Positions 17,818 to 25,594 of a stretch of 64,000 nt of DNA are shown piece by piece. The position numbers and the translations under genes were made by a program. Below the pieces are notes generated by a model. That model had not been told where the DNA came from, searched no databases, and saw nothing but the letters and a program-made list of their open reading frames with translations. Position 1 is the stretch's first letter; each line of letters starts with the position of its first letter. The DNA is taken from the NCBI GenBank assembly GCA_964387495.1, contig CAYLXB010000007.1, forward strand, positions 14,860 to 78,859, in the 5' to 3' direction. The stretch is from DSXF01 sp964387495 (GTDB taxonomy: Bacteria; Chloroflexota; Anaerolineae; Anaerolineales; Villigracilaceae).

Positions 17818-18413
17818 AGGACGCGCGGCAGGACGTAGATGTAGACCAGGTAGACCAGCACGAAGATGCCGCCCATCACCCAGCGCGCATCCAGCCCGAG
17901 CGAGGCGGGCACCAGGTACAGCCCGATGATCCCGAACAGCAGCCCCCAGACCACGGCATAGGTGCCGTAGCCGCGCTGCGGCAGTTCGATATAAGCCTTC
18001 TGCGGGGCATGCGGCTGGCTGGCTTTCAGCACCCGGGCCGCCTGCCAGCGCCGCACCTGTTCCTGCAGTTCGGCCGCGTTCCGGATGCCGCCCAGGCGCA
18101 CCCGCCCCCGGTTGGTGTGGATGGCGGAGGCGTCCACGGACTGGACCTCGTCGTGGTTCAGGCTGATATCCGGCAGCAGGTAGCGCCGGATGACCATCCG
18201 CTCCCGGAAGAGGATGAGCCGCACGGTGAAGAACGGCACCAGCGAGGCCAGGATGCCTGCCAGCAGCAGGAAGCCCCAGAAGAGCGGCGAATTGATCATC
18301 CAGATGCTGGCCGAGGCGCACAGCAGGCCGAAGAAGGCCAGCGGCAGGCCGTAGAGGGCCAGCGCCAGGGCCGGGGCATGGCGGGGTTTGAAGACCGGTT
18401 CGTCAAGATCCAT
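17814..18413 (-). CDS. Membrane protein, unknown function (PH-like core)
   Basis: 199 residues with two N-terminal membrane helices (~13-38 and ~45-68), a soluble middle part and two C-terminal helices (~150-172, ~176-198). The middle segment (RERMVIRRYLLPDISLNHDEVQSVDASAIHTNRGRVRLGGIRNAAEL) recalls bacterial PH-like domains found after paired helices, but this is a tentative reading. Its stop overlaps the nuclease start by four bases, so the pair is translationally coupled. Role unknown. Confidence 0.75.
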   Translation of the reverse strand: MDLDEPVFKPRHAPALALALYGLPLAFFGLLCASASIWMINSPLFWGFLLLAGILASLVPFFTVRLILFRERMVIRRYLLPDISLNHDEVQSVDASAIHTNRGRVRLGGIRNAAELQEQVRRWQAARVLKASQPHAPQKAYIELPQRGYGTYAVVWGLLFGIIGLYLVPASLGLDARWVMGGIFVLVYLVYIYVLPRVL

Positions 18414-18434
18414 GGCCTGGTATCCTCCTGTTGC

Positions 18435-19073
18435 CTAAATGCACTTGCCGAACTGGCCCACGATGCGCAGGATGTCGAAGCCCTCGGCAAACTCGCGTTC
18501 GGCCAGCGCCCCGTGGCGGATCATGGTGGCGCGCAGGATGCTGGCATCGAAATAATATTTATCCGTGTAGGTCGTGTAGCAGGCCAGGGCCGCCAGCTTG
18601 GCCTCCACGTCCGCGGTCTCCACCTCGGCCAGGAAGTGCGGGAAGAAGCCGTAGGAGGAGCGCAGCACGTCATAGCCTAGCACGGTGGCGCCGCGGTAGG
18701 CGCGCAGGCACTCCTCGGTGACCACGTTGTGGTCCTGGTGGATATCCTGGCGGGTGTGCGCGAAGATGATCTCTGGCTTGAACTCGCGGCGCAGTTTCAG
18801 CAGGTATTCCAGGATCTCCTGGCGCTGGTCGGGGAAGCGCCGGGTCTCGAAAGCCTCCAGGATATCCTGCCCGGCCGGCACGCCCAGCGCCTGCATGCTG
18901 TCGCGGTGCTCCCGGGCCACGTTCTTCAGGGTCGTGTTCTTCTGGTTGTCCGATAATGTCACGCACAGCACCTGGCTGACCGGCAGGATGTGGTGGATGA
19001 AGGCCCCGCAGCCCAGTTCGATATCGTCCGGGTGCGCGCCCACGAACAGGATATTTTTGCCGTAGAAGATCAT
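18435..19073 (-). CDS. PIG-L/LmbE family N-deacetylase
   Basis: Zinc-dependent deacetylase of the PIG-L family, which acts on GlcNAc-linked small molecules or glycolipids. The metal motif AHPDD is at ~13-17 (VGAHPDDIELGCG), and the third ligand is in IHQDHNVV. 212 residues is normal. The ATG follows TTGAGGCGAT, and a TATAAT box lies at 19103-19108 on the minus strand. It sits just ahead of the membrane/nuclease pair, but the substrate cannot be inferred. Confidence 0.9.
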   Translation of the reverse strand: MIFYGKNILFVGAHPDDIELGCGAFIHHILPVSQVLCVTLSDNQKNTTLKNVAREHRDSMQALGVPAGQDILEAFETRRFPDQRQEILEYLLKLRREFKPEIIFAHTRQDIHQDHNVVTEECLRAYRGATVLGYDVLRSSYGFFPHFLAEVETADVEAKLAALACYTTYTDKYYFDASILRATMIRHGALAEREFAEGFDILRIVGQFGKCI

Positions 19074-19102
19074 ATCGCCTCAAGGAAATGAATTTGGTGG
19101 TG

Positions 19103-19108
19103 ATTATA
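19103..19108 (-). promoter_or_regulatory. -10 box of the PIG-L gene
   Basis: GGTATAATC on the minus strand, 29 bases before the start codon. No convincing -35 hexamer is visible; the GGG before TATAAT does not form a TGn extension. Confidence 0.45.
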
Positions 19109-19183
19109 CCCCAGCCGGGTAAATACTCGTTTTGTCCCTCGTCATCCGGAACCTCAGTCCCAGGTTCCCTCGTTTTGCCATTC

Positions 19184-19283
19184 NNNNNNNNNNNNNNNNN
19201 NNNNNNNNNNNNNNNNNNNNNNNNNNNNNNNNNNNNNNNNNNNNNNNNNNNNNNNNNNNNNNNNNNNNNNNNNNNNNNNNNNN
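19184..19283. other. Assembly gap (100 N)
   Basis: Exactly 100 N, a conventional scaffold spacer of unknown true length. Base composition changes across it, so the two sides may not be as close as drawn. Confidence 0.99.
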
Positions 19284-19478
19284 CTGGCCCCCGAATATCA
19301 ATTCGACTATCGAAAAGCAAAGCCAAACCGCTTTGCCGCGCGCACCCAAAATGAACCTTTGATCGTCATGATCGATCCGGACGTTGCCAGGGTTTTTACC
19401 TCTGCAGAGCAGGTGAACAAAGCGCTACGCGCCCTGATCTCCGCCATCCCGGAAAAGGAAACCGCGCCTGGAAAATAA
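19284..19478 (+). CDS. Partial antitoxin-like protein, 5' end lost in the gap
   Basis: The plus-strand frame from the gap edge encodes 64 residues: APEYQFDYRKAKPNRFAART, then EPLIVMIDPDVARVFTSAEQ, VNKALRALISAIPEKE, ending at TAA 19476-19478. The pattern (Y-x-F-D-Y-x-K-A-K-P-N-R-F-A, then hydrophobic-IDPDVA-VF-VNxALRxLI) resembles small proteins that pair with toxins in type II modules, such as BrnA-like antitoxins with a ribbon-helix-helix end. No toxin gene is visible to the right; it could be inside the gap. Function is inference. Confidence 0.65.
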   Translation: MAPEYQFDYRKAKPNRFAARTQNEPLIVMIDPDVARVFTSAEQVNKALRALISAIPEKETAPGK

Positions 19479-19533
19479 CCCTTGGGAGCGGAATCCTTGA
19501 GAAGATCCACAAACCTTTGTTAAGAGGGGCGGG

Positions 19534-20820
19534 CTAAGGTTGTCCAACCCAGCCAATTGGTTCAAGATTTTCTCCAATTTCAATCGCGCTTTCTTTGTAT
19601 ATGTCCACCAAGATCAGACGGCTTCTATCATTGGAAAAACGGTTTTCAACGAGGATTTGCCGGCTGTTCGGTGACCAGATGGGGGGAGGAATTAATTCAT
19701 AAAGAGTGGATCGTCGAGGTGGGAAAGTTGGATCATAGTCGAAATTTTGCAGGGCAGGAACACACAGGTCGAATGCCTGCTGGGAATAGGTATCGTAAAT
19801 TGCCAGCCGCTCACCCTGGAAATATTTTGCAGCGAAAAAATAGAAAGCGATATATCGCCCGTCGGGAGACCAATTCATTTGCGAGAAACCAACCGCTCCA
19901 TACAGGGAAGTCAAATCGGTTAATTGAATGGTCGTTCCATCAGCGCTCACGCGAAACAATTCTTCGCTACCTTGATTTTGATAAGTCACGGGCGACGGCA
20001 CCAAAAATTGGGACCCATCTGGAGACCAGCGGGGCGTTCTGGCAAGTGACTTTATGTTGTTTGTTGATTCTAGAAAGGTAACAGGTTTCTCATATTCCAA
20101 ATCCCATAAAACATAACGATAAGTAGTTCCCACATAACCGGCATAAACTGCTCTATTCAGGGCCGCGTTATAAACGGTTTCTCCCCACCCGTCCCAGTCG
20201 AACATTCTATCGAGGGTATAGATATCTGGGAATTTTGGATAAAGTATTTTTTCTTCGCCTGATTCGATATCAAGAACAAGCAGGGCAGCAGGAGCACCAC
20301 CAGACAACTCTATCACCAGATGTTGTTCATCCAGCCAGCCGGTAATGTAGCTCCATTTTCCTTTATTCCAAGTGAAACTTTTTAGGGCTGGCTTATTTAT
20401 GTTGGCAATTTCCAGGGTCTCGCGCTCTGGCCTGTAATAGGCCATTTTTTGATGGCCTGGGGAGATTGTCATATAAAGAAAGGGATCATGTAAATCTGCC
20501 AAAGTGATCCATGTCCCCCCATCAGTGCGTGACATAACTTCGCGATATTCCAAATAAGGCGCGTTTTTATAAGATGAGCGGTCAGAAGATAAGATTGTGC
20601 CGTCTATTTCTACTTTTGCATGAGGCTCAGATATAACTTGATAGCAATCTGTTTCAATCCCGGAATTCGAGGGTATGCCATTGTTATCAGTTGGGTTCCG
20701 GTGCACAGTTGGAGAAACCTGCACTCGTGGATCAGGGGTCAGCCCGGCGCCGGGACCTGGTACGCACGAACAACAAAAAAGCATGGTTGCAATAAGAAAC
20801 ATGAATTGTGTTTTCCACAT
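19534..20820 (-). CDS. Lipoprotein with TolB/WD40-type beta-propeller repeats
   Basis: Starts at ATG 20820 with a lipoprotein-type signal (MWKTQFMFLIATMLFCCSC; AAGGCAAAAAG upstream). About 428 residues. The mature part has propeller blades typical of TolB-like proteins, with TPRWSPDGSQFLVPS, MNWSPDGRYIAFYF and PPIWSPNSRQILVE, each holding the WSPD/N turn. The DNA is clearly AT-richer than the flanking genes and codons differ, which suggests recent acquisition. A related but broken gene lies directly upstream. Ligand unknown. Confidence 0.82.
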   Translation of the reverse strand: MWKTQFMFLIATMLFCCSCVPGPGAGLTPDPRVQVSPTVHRNPTDNNGIPSNSGIETDCYQVISEPHAKVEIDGTILSSDRSSYKNAPYLEYREVMSRTDGGTWITLADLHDPFLYMTISPGHQKMAYYRPERETLEIANINKPALKSFTWNKGKWSYITGWLDEQHLVIELSGGAPAALLVLDIESGEEKILYPKFPDIYTLDRMFDWDGWGETVYNAALNRAVYAGYVGTTYRYVLWDLEYEKPVTFLESTNNIKSLARTPRWSPDGSQFLVPSPVTYQNQGSEELFRVSADGTTIQLTDLTSLYGAVGFSQMNWSPDGRYIAFYFFAAKYFQGERLAIYDTYSQQAFDLCVPALQNFDYDPTFPPRRSTLYELIPPPIWSPNSRQILVENRFSNDRSRLILVDIYKESAIEIGENLEPIGWVGQP

Positions 20821-20846
20821 CTTTTTGCCTTCTTTGACGGAAAGGA

Positions 20847-21471
20847 TCAAGATACCCGCGCCGACTCCACGCGGTAGTGGGGAAGTTTCAACATAATTTT
20901 TTGGACATGGATGTTGAAGCCATCTCTTTGCAGATCGAGACTGGCAATCAGGTTGGCCTCCCTGTCAATAACATAGACCTTGTCTCCAGACCCATTGTAT
21001 ATTGCAAGATAATTATTTATGAGGAGACCAAGCGATAACCAAACACCCCAAGTCGTTTTGTGGGAGTCTATACACAAACGACTCGACTCGAACATTAGCA
21101 TTGAGATTGTATACCGCAACCGTATCAAAGGCGCATTTACTGCGAAAATCCGCTCCAACAACTGCAATCATCGTGCTGTCAGGCGACCACGCTGATGCTT
21201 GCAGATATTTTCCAGCCCCGGGGTTAACCTGGATATTTACCTTCTTAGGCGTTTTTTCCAAGGAATAAAATTCGATGACGGACCGATCTTCTCTAAACGG
21301 GATTTGCACCAGCCAGTTCCCATCTGGGGATAAGTTGGTGGGTAACGTTAAGATATCGTCCTTGCCTTTGATCAGGTTGGATGTGATGTGGAATTGAGGC
21401 TGGCAAGCCAAAAGGCTTACCAAACAAATAACCGTACAGAGGATGAACACGCCCCGGGACTTTAGAATCAT
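20847..21471 (-). pseudogene. Second propeller lipoprotein, frameshifted
   Basis: The N-terminal part (ATG 21471) has a lipobox signal ending VSLLAC and propeller turns LSPDGNWLVQIP and SAWSPDSTMIAVVG. It stops at AWSPHK around 21013. The next frame continues with NNYLAIYNGSGDKVYVIDREANLIASLDLQ to 20847. A one-base change near 21013-21020 joins them into ~205 residues. This is short for a propeller and may itself be a remnant. AT-rich like its neighbour; the pair looks like a duplication with decay, or an assembly error. Confidence 0.7.
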
Positions 21472-21496
21472 TATTCACCTTACCTGCTTTGAGATT

Positions 21497-21598
21497 TTAT
21501 GAAAGCCGCTCCCAAAATTTGTGTTGGGGAGTAGTAAGATCAATTGGAATTCGACCTGCTTCTTGTTCTGGGTCACGCCAAAGATCACTTACCTTACC
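21497..21598 (-). pseudogene. Possible 3' remnant of a lost gene
   Basis: The minus frame ending at TAA 21497-21499 reads protein-like for ~33 residues: GKVSDLWRDPEQEAGRIPID, then LTTPQHKFWERLS. Upstream the frame runs into low-complexity Gly/Pro sequence and the L,D-transpeptidase gene. I do not recognise the family. It lies in the 168-base spacer between the broken lipoprotein and the transpeptidase; nothing else is seen there. Chance cannot be excluded. Confidence 0.3.
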
Positions 21599-21639
21599 CA
21601 CTCCCCTCTCTCCCGGGAATGTTCCCCCCGTATCCTCCC

Positions 21640-22794
21640 TTACGGCGCCCCGTTCCCGTACAGCGCCGGGTCGGTCGGGGTCAGGCCGGAGGGGTCGTGG
21701 ACGTAGACCCAGTCGCCCACGGTTGCCCAGTCGAACAGCCAGTGCGCGTCGCCCAGCGACAGGTTGATGCAGCCGTGCGACTGCGGGTAGCCGAAGCGCG
21801 CCCGCCAGTAGGCGCCGTGCAGAGCGCGCAGCTGGTCGAAATACATCGTCCAGGGCACATCCTCGATATGGTAGAAGTCCGCCGGGTCCGAGTTGAACAT
21901 GGTCTCGCTTTCTTTCTTCTCGTAGACCTGGAACAGTCCCGGGCGCGTCCAGAGCGGCTCGGCCCCGCTGGCCATCAGCGTCGCAAACACCAGCCGGTTG
22001 TCTTCATACACCGAGAGGGTCTGCTCCTGCAGGTTGGCCTCGATCCAGCGCCCGTTCTCCACGCCTTCCGGCGGCGCCGCGTTCACCTCCACCCGGCCCA
22101 CCTTGCGGCCCTCCACCCACTGGTAGGGGGCGATCAGGTACCATTCCGCCCCTTCGGCCTCCTGCACGGCATACACCGGCACCACCTCATAGGGCGCCAG
22201 GCTGCGGGCGGTTTCGGGTGTATTGTAGCCCGGCTGGCTGCGCACCGGGATGGCCTCGATGGCCCAGCCGAACGAGAGGCGCGGTGTGGAACTGAACTGC
22301 AGGCCCTGGAAGGACGGCAGTTCGCCGATGCGCGAGCCTTTGCCGGGGATCCAGCTGTAGTCGGCCAGCATGAAGTAATAGCCCCCCTCCTGGACCATAT
22401 CGACGTAGGAGATATAATTGAATCCGGCCGGGAAGGTCTTGAGCGGGGTGCCTTTGGCCTGCGCGTCGGCCAGCGAGGGGTAGACCTCCACTGGCTCCTG
22501 GTCCAGGCGGAAGTAGCGGTAGGGCACCTGGCGCAGGGCGGGGTCCGGCGGGTAGGCCGGCAGGGGATTGGCGGGGTAGGGGATGCCCATCTCCGCCCAG
22601 GTGTCCAGGTAGGCGGAGGGTCCCAGCGGTTCACACCCGCCGGGGCCGCCGGCGGTGTAGACACCCGGCGGGCAGACGACGGCTCCCGCCTCGGGTTCGC
22701 TGCCGGGTTGGGGCGCCTGGGCGGCTGCCGGGGCGGCGCCGGCCAGGGCTGCGGCCAGTGCCAGGCTGAAAAGGAGAAATGGAATGCGGCGCAT
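21640..22794 (-). CDS. Secreted L,D-transpeptidase (YkuD domain)
   Basis: Cell-wall cross-linking enzyme, 384 residues from ATG 22794. A signal peptide covers ~1-27 (RRIPFLLFSLALAAALAGAAPAAAQA). An SH3-like middle part (~90-240) with repeated Tyr-rich strands precedes the catalytic YkuD domain, which holds RWIEANLQEQTLSVYEDNRL, the catalytic ARFGYPQSHGCINLSLGDA with HxxxxxSHGCxN, and WVYVHDPSG. The -10 box is nine bases before the ATG, so the transcript is probably leaderless; a longer in-frame ATG series up to 22872 lies upstream of that box and is rejected. Confidence 0.93.
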   Translation of the reverse strand: MRRIPFLLFSLALAAALAGAAPAAAQAPQPGSEPEAGAVVCPPGVYTAGGPGGCEPLGPSAYLDTWAEMGIPYPANPLPAYPPDPALRQVPYRYFRLDQEPVEVYPSLADAQAKGTPLKTFPAGFNYISYVDMVQEGGYYFMLADYSWIPGKGSRIGELPSFQGLQFSSTPRLSFGWAIEAIPVRSQPGYNTPETARSLAPYEVVPVYAVQEAEGAEWYLIAPYQWVEGRKVGRVEVNAAPPEGVENGRWIEANLQEQTLSVYEDNRLVFATLMASGAEPLWTRPGLFQVYEKKESETMFNSDPADFYHIEDVPWTMYFDQLRALHGAYWRARFGYPQSHGCINLSLGDAHWLFDWATVGDWVYVHDPSGLTPTDPALYGNGAP

Positions 22795-22803
22795 AGGAAC
22801 AGA

Positions 22804-22809
22804 ATTATA
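22804..22809 (-). promoter_or_regulatory. -10 box of the L,D-transpeptidase gene, probably leaderless
   Basis: GCTATAATTC on the minus strand, nine bases before ATG 22794. Transcription would start within a few bases of the start codon, and no ribosome site fits in between. Confidence 0.55.
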
Positions 22810-22865
22810 GCACGTCCGGCTTTCCATTTTGTAAGCCGTCCATTTGTCCTGTTTTCCTGCCGAAC

Positions 22866-22894
22866 TTGACACAAAGCCTTGCCTGTGCTAAATT
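22866..22894 (+). promoter_or_regulatory. Promoter of the roadblock/V4R/response-regulator cluster
   Basis: Perfect TTGACA (22866-22871), a 17-base spacer and TAAATT (22889-22894). A start near 22901 gives a ~74-base leader to the TTG start at 22975 and rules out the ATG at 22879. Confidence 0.8.
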
Positions 22895-22974
22895 ATCTTA
22901 ATAAGCAGTCTCGTCTGGGTGGTAAAACAGCTGGACGGGACGAAGATCGGATTCCACTTTTACGGAGGGCAGCC

Positions 22975-23346
22975 TTGTCCAAGTCACGAACACAACAAAT
23001 GGTTGATCGGCTGCGCGAACTGCAGGCCTCTTCACCGGATATCGAGGCGTCGGCGATCGTCAGTGTGGATGGGTTGAGCATCGCTTCGGCATTGCCGCAG
23101 GGCGTTGAAGAAGACCGTGTCTCTGCCATGTCGGCAGCCATGCTTTCGCTGGGTGAGCGCATCGCCACGGAACTGGGGCGCGGTTCACTCGACCAGGTCT
23201 ATATCAAAGGGGAAAAGGGGTACGTCGTTCTGATGTCGGTTGGACAGGAAGCCGTCCTGACGGCGCTGGCGCGTGAGCAGGCCAAGCTCGGCCTGATCTT
23301 CCTGGATATGCGCCGGGCCACGGAAGACCTGGCCAAGCTGATTTAG
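22975..23346 (+). CDS. Roadblock/LC7 domain protein (MglB-like)
   Basis: 123 residues from TTG 22975, chosen because GGAGGG lies six bases upstream and the promoter overlaps the earlier ATG. The roadblock fold is seen in ASAIVSVDGLSIASALP, AAMLSLGERIATELGRG, VYIKGEKGYVVLMSVGQEAVL and LGLIFLDMRRA. Proteins of this family bind or regulate small Ras-like GTPases (for example MglB with MglA) in polarity and motility. No GTPase is adjacent. First gene of a tight cluster with V4R and response-regulator genes (8 and 12 bases apart), which suggests a sensory or polarity module. Confidence 0.88.
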   Translation: MSKSRTQQMVDRLRELQASSPDIEASAIVSVDGLSIASALPQGVEEDRVSAMSAAMLSLGERIATELGRGSLDQVYIKGEKGYVVLMSVGQEAVLTALAREQAKLGLIFLDMRRATEDLAKLI

Positions 23347-23354
23347 GAGCCCTT

Positions 23355-23990
23355 ATGAACCCGATACAACCGAGTGGTTTATATTATCCCAATAAATTCG
23401 GAATGATCCTGCTGCGGGCCCTGGAAGACGTGATGGGCAAGAATGGCCTGAATGCCATCCTGAACCTGGCCGGTCTGAGCAAGTACATCGACACCTACCC
23501 GCCCGACAACCTGGAAAAAGGCGTGGATTTCGCCGAACTGGCCGCCATCAACGTCGCCCTGGAAGAGATGTACGGCCCGCGCGGCGGGCGCGGCCTGTCG
23601 CTGCGCGTCGGGCGCGCCCTCTTCGCCGACGGCCTGAAGAGTTTTGGCGCCCTGGCGGGCGTGGGCGACCTGGCCTTCAAGGTCCTGCCCCTGCAGGCCA
23701 AGCTGCGCATCGGCATCCCCGCCGAAGCCAAGATCTTCTCGCAGATCAGCGACCAGCACAGCACCGTGGAAGACCGGGATGACGTGATGATCTACACCGT
23801 CCATAAGTGCTCCGAATGCCACGGCCGCTCCGGGCTGGACAAGCCGGTTTGCTTCATCGCCGTGGGCCTGCTGCAGGAGAGCCTGAAATGGGTCTCCGGC
23901 GGCAATGAGTTCCGCGTCAACGAGTCGCGCTGCGTCGCCATGGGCGATGACGTCTGCGAATTCATCATCCAAAAAGAACCGATTTCCTGA
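23355..23990 (+). CDS. V4R (4-vinyl reductase-like) domain protein
   Basis: 211 residues. The C-terminal half has the V4R pattern: VHKCSECHG, CFIAVGLLQESLKWVSGGNEFRVNESRCVAMGDDVCEFII. The N-terminal half is helical, related to heme-NO-binding-like and XylR-N-type sensor folds (NKFGMILLRALEDVMGKNGLNAILNLAGL). V4R domains bind small hydrophobic ligands, and the three to four conserved cysteines may hold a metal. Eight bases after the roadblock gene and before the response regulator, so the most likely role is a signal-sensing partner. Ligand unknown. Confidence 0.82.
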   Translation: MNPIQPSGLYYPNKFGMILLRALEDVMGKNGLNAILNLAGLSKYIDTYPPDNLEKGVDFAELAAINVALEEMYGPRGGRGLSLRVGRALFADGLKSFGALAGVGDLAFKVLPLQAKLRIGIPAEAKIFSQISDQHSTVEDRDDVMIYTVHKCSECHGRSGLDKPVCFIAVGLLQESLKWVSGGNEFRVNESRCVAMGDDVCEFIIQKEPIS

Positions 23991-24002
23991 GGCGAGGCAA
24001 AC

Positions 24003-24860
24003 GTGGCCGATACGAAGGCGAAGGTTTTGATCGTCGAGGACGACCTCGACGTGGCGGAGATGCTCAATGCCTATTTCCGCGTGCAGGGATATGATGTTTA
24101 CACGGTCAACTGGGGCGAGGACGGGGTCCGTTCCTGCCAGACCATGCGCCCCGACCTGGTGATCCTGGATATCCGCCTGCCAGATATCGACGGGTACGAG
24201 GTGGCCAAGCGCCTGCGCAGCGACCGGCGCACCCAGGAAGTGCCGATCATCTTCCTGACCGAAAAGCGCGACCGCGCCGACCGCCTGCAGGGCCTGGAAC
24301 TGGGCGCGGATGATTACATCACCAAGCCCTTCGACGTGCAGGAACTGCGCCTGCGCGTCCGCAATGCCCTGCGCCGCTCCACTCAGGGCACGCTCACCAA
24401 CCCGGTCAGCGGCCTGCCCGAAGGGGCGCTGGTGGACGAGCGCCTCTCCGAGGTGCTCCAGAAGAAGACCGGCTGGGCGCTGCTGGTGGTCTCGCTCGAC
24501 AACCTGGACGCCTTCCGCGAGATGTATGGCTTTGTGGCTTCGGACGATGTCATGCGGGCCGTCAGCCTGATGATCAACAATGCCGTGCGCGACCTGGGCA
24601 ACCCGGATGACTTCGTGGGCCACCTCAGCCCGACCGACTTCGTCCTGGTGGTTTCACCCGCCAAGACCGCCGCCCTGCAGGAGCGCATCCGCAGCCGCCT
24701 GGAGCAGTCGCTGGACTATTTCTACCCGATCAAGGACCGCGACCAGATCGCCAGCCTGCCGCGCCGCCTGGCGGTGCGTATGGGCGCCTTCGAATCCGCC
24801 ACCAGCCGCTTCGACAACGTGGAACTGCTCAAGATCGAACTCCTGCGCCACAAGAAGTAG
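24003..24860 (+). CDS. Response regulator with degenerate GGDEF-like output domain
   Basis: GTG start with GAGGCGAGGCAAAC before it. Residues 1-122 form a receiver domain: acidic pocket VEDD at ~11-14, phospho-acceptor Asp56 in VILDIRLPDIDG, and KPFD with the conserved Lys. Residues ~130-280 follow the GGDEF fold (ALLVVSLDNLDAFREMYGF, SDDVMRAVSLMI), but the catalytic signature is replaced by GHLSPTDF. Diguanylate cyclase activity is therefore unlikely, and a binding or scaffold role is more probable. Part of the roadblock-V4R-regulator cluster; no histidine kinase is adjacent. Confidence 0.88.
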   Translation: MADTKAKVLIVEDDLDVAEMLNAYFRVQGYDVYTVNWGEDGVRSCQTMRPDLVILDIRLPDIDGYEVAKRLRSDRRTQEVPIIFLTEKRDRADRLQGLELGADDYITKPFDVQELRLRVRNALRRSTQGTLTNPVSGLPEGALVDERLSEVLQKKTGWALLVVSLDNLDAFREMYGFVASDDVMRAVSLMINNAVRDLGNPDDFVGHLSPTDFVLVVSPAKTAALQERIRSRLEQSLDYFYPIKDRDQIASLPRRLAVRMGAFESATSRFDNVELLKIELLRHKK

Positions 24861-24868
24861 GAGCCTGC

Positions 24869-25594
24869 TTGCAGATTACGGTCATCGTCCCTACTTATAA
24901 TGAGGCGGAGAACCTGCCCCGGCTGGTCTCCGCCTTATTTGTATTGCCGCTCGACCTGCACCTGCTGGTGGTGGACGATGCCAGCCCGGACGGCACCGGC
25001 CGGCTGGCCGAGGGCCTGGCCGGGGAGCACCCCGGGCGGATCCGCGTGCTGCACCGCCCTGGTAAACTCGGCCTGCGTTCGGCCTACCTGCAGGGCTTCC
25101 GTCAGGCTTTGGACGAGGGCGCCCGGGCGGTGGCGCAGATGGATGCGGATTTTTCGCACGACCCGCAGGTGCTGCCTGCCATGGCCGCCCGGCTGGAGAC
25201 GTGCGACGTGGTCTTCGGCTCGCGCTACGTCGCCGGAGGCAGCGTGGATGAGCGCTGGCCGGGCTGGCGCAAGGGCCTGTCGGCCTTCGGCAATTTCTAT
25301 GCCCGCACCATCCTGGGCCTCTCCCTGCGCGACATGACCACCGGCTACCGCCTGTGGCGGCGCGAGACCCTGCTGGGCATGCCGCTGGAGCGCATCCGCG
25401 CCAATGGTTACGTCTTCCTGGTCGAAATGGCTTACATGGCCGCCTGCCTGGGCTACCGCATCGGCGAGACCCCGATCTACTTTGCCGACCGCCGCTGGGG
25501 AAAATCCAAGATGTCCTTCCGCATCCAGCTCGAAGCTGCCCTGCGCGTCTGGCAGGTCAAGTGGAACTACCGCGATCTGGAGCCGCCCGCCTGA
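24869..25594 (+). CDS. Polyprenol monophosphomannose synthase-like glycosyltransferase (GT2)
   Basis: Family 2 glycosyltransferase that would move mannose (or glucose) from a nucleotide sugar to polyprenyl phosphate. TTG start at 24869. Motifs: ITVIVPTYNEAENLPRLV, LLVVDDASPDGTG, KLGLRSAYLQGFRQAL, the metal-binding AQMDADFSHDP, DMTTGYRLWRRE and RRWGKSKMSF. 241 residues without membrane segments is the soluble Dpm1-like form. Eight bases after the response regulator. Its last 28 bases overlap the end of convergent rsmA. Confidence 0.93.
   Translation: MQITVIVPTYNEAENLPRLVSALFVLPLDLHLLVVDDASPDGTGRLAEGLAGEHPGRIRVLHRPGKLGLRSAYLQGFRQALDEGARAVAQMDADFSHDPQVLPAMAARLETCDVVFGSRYVAGGSVDERWPGWRKGLSAFGNFYARTILGLSLRDMTTGYRLWRRETLLGMPLERIRANGYVFLVEMAYMAACLGYRIGETPIYFADRRWGKSKMSFRIQLEAALRVWQVKWNYRDLEPPA

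Noticed and set aside
22879..22974. ATG start at 22879 for the roadblock gene
   Set aside because: It lies inside the promoter (between -35 and -10); TTG 22975 has a good ribosome site and matches the domain start.
24003..24860. Active diguanylate cyclase
   Set aside because: The GGDEF signature is replaced by GHLSPTDF, so catalysis is unlikely.
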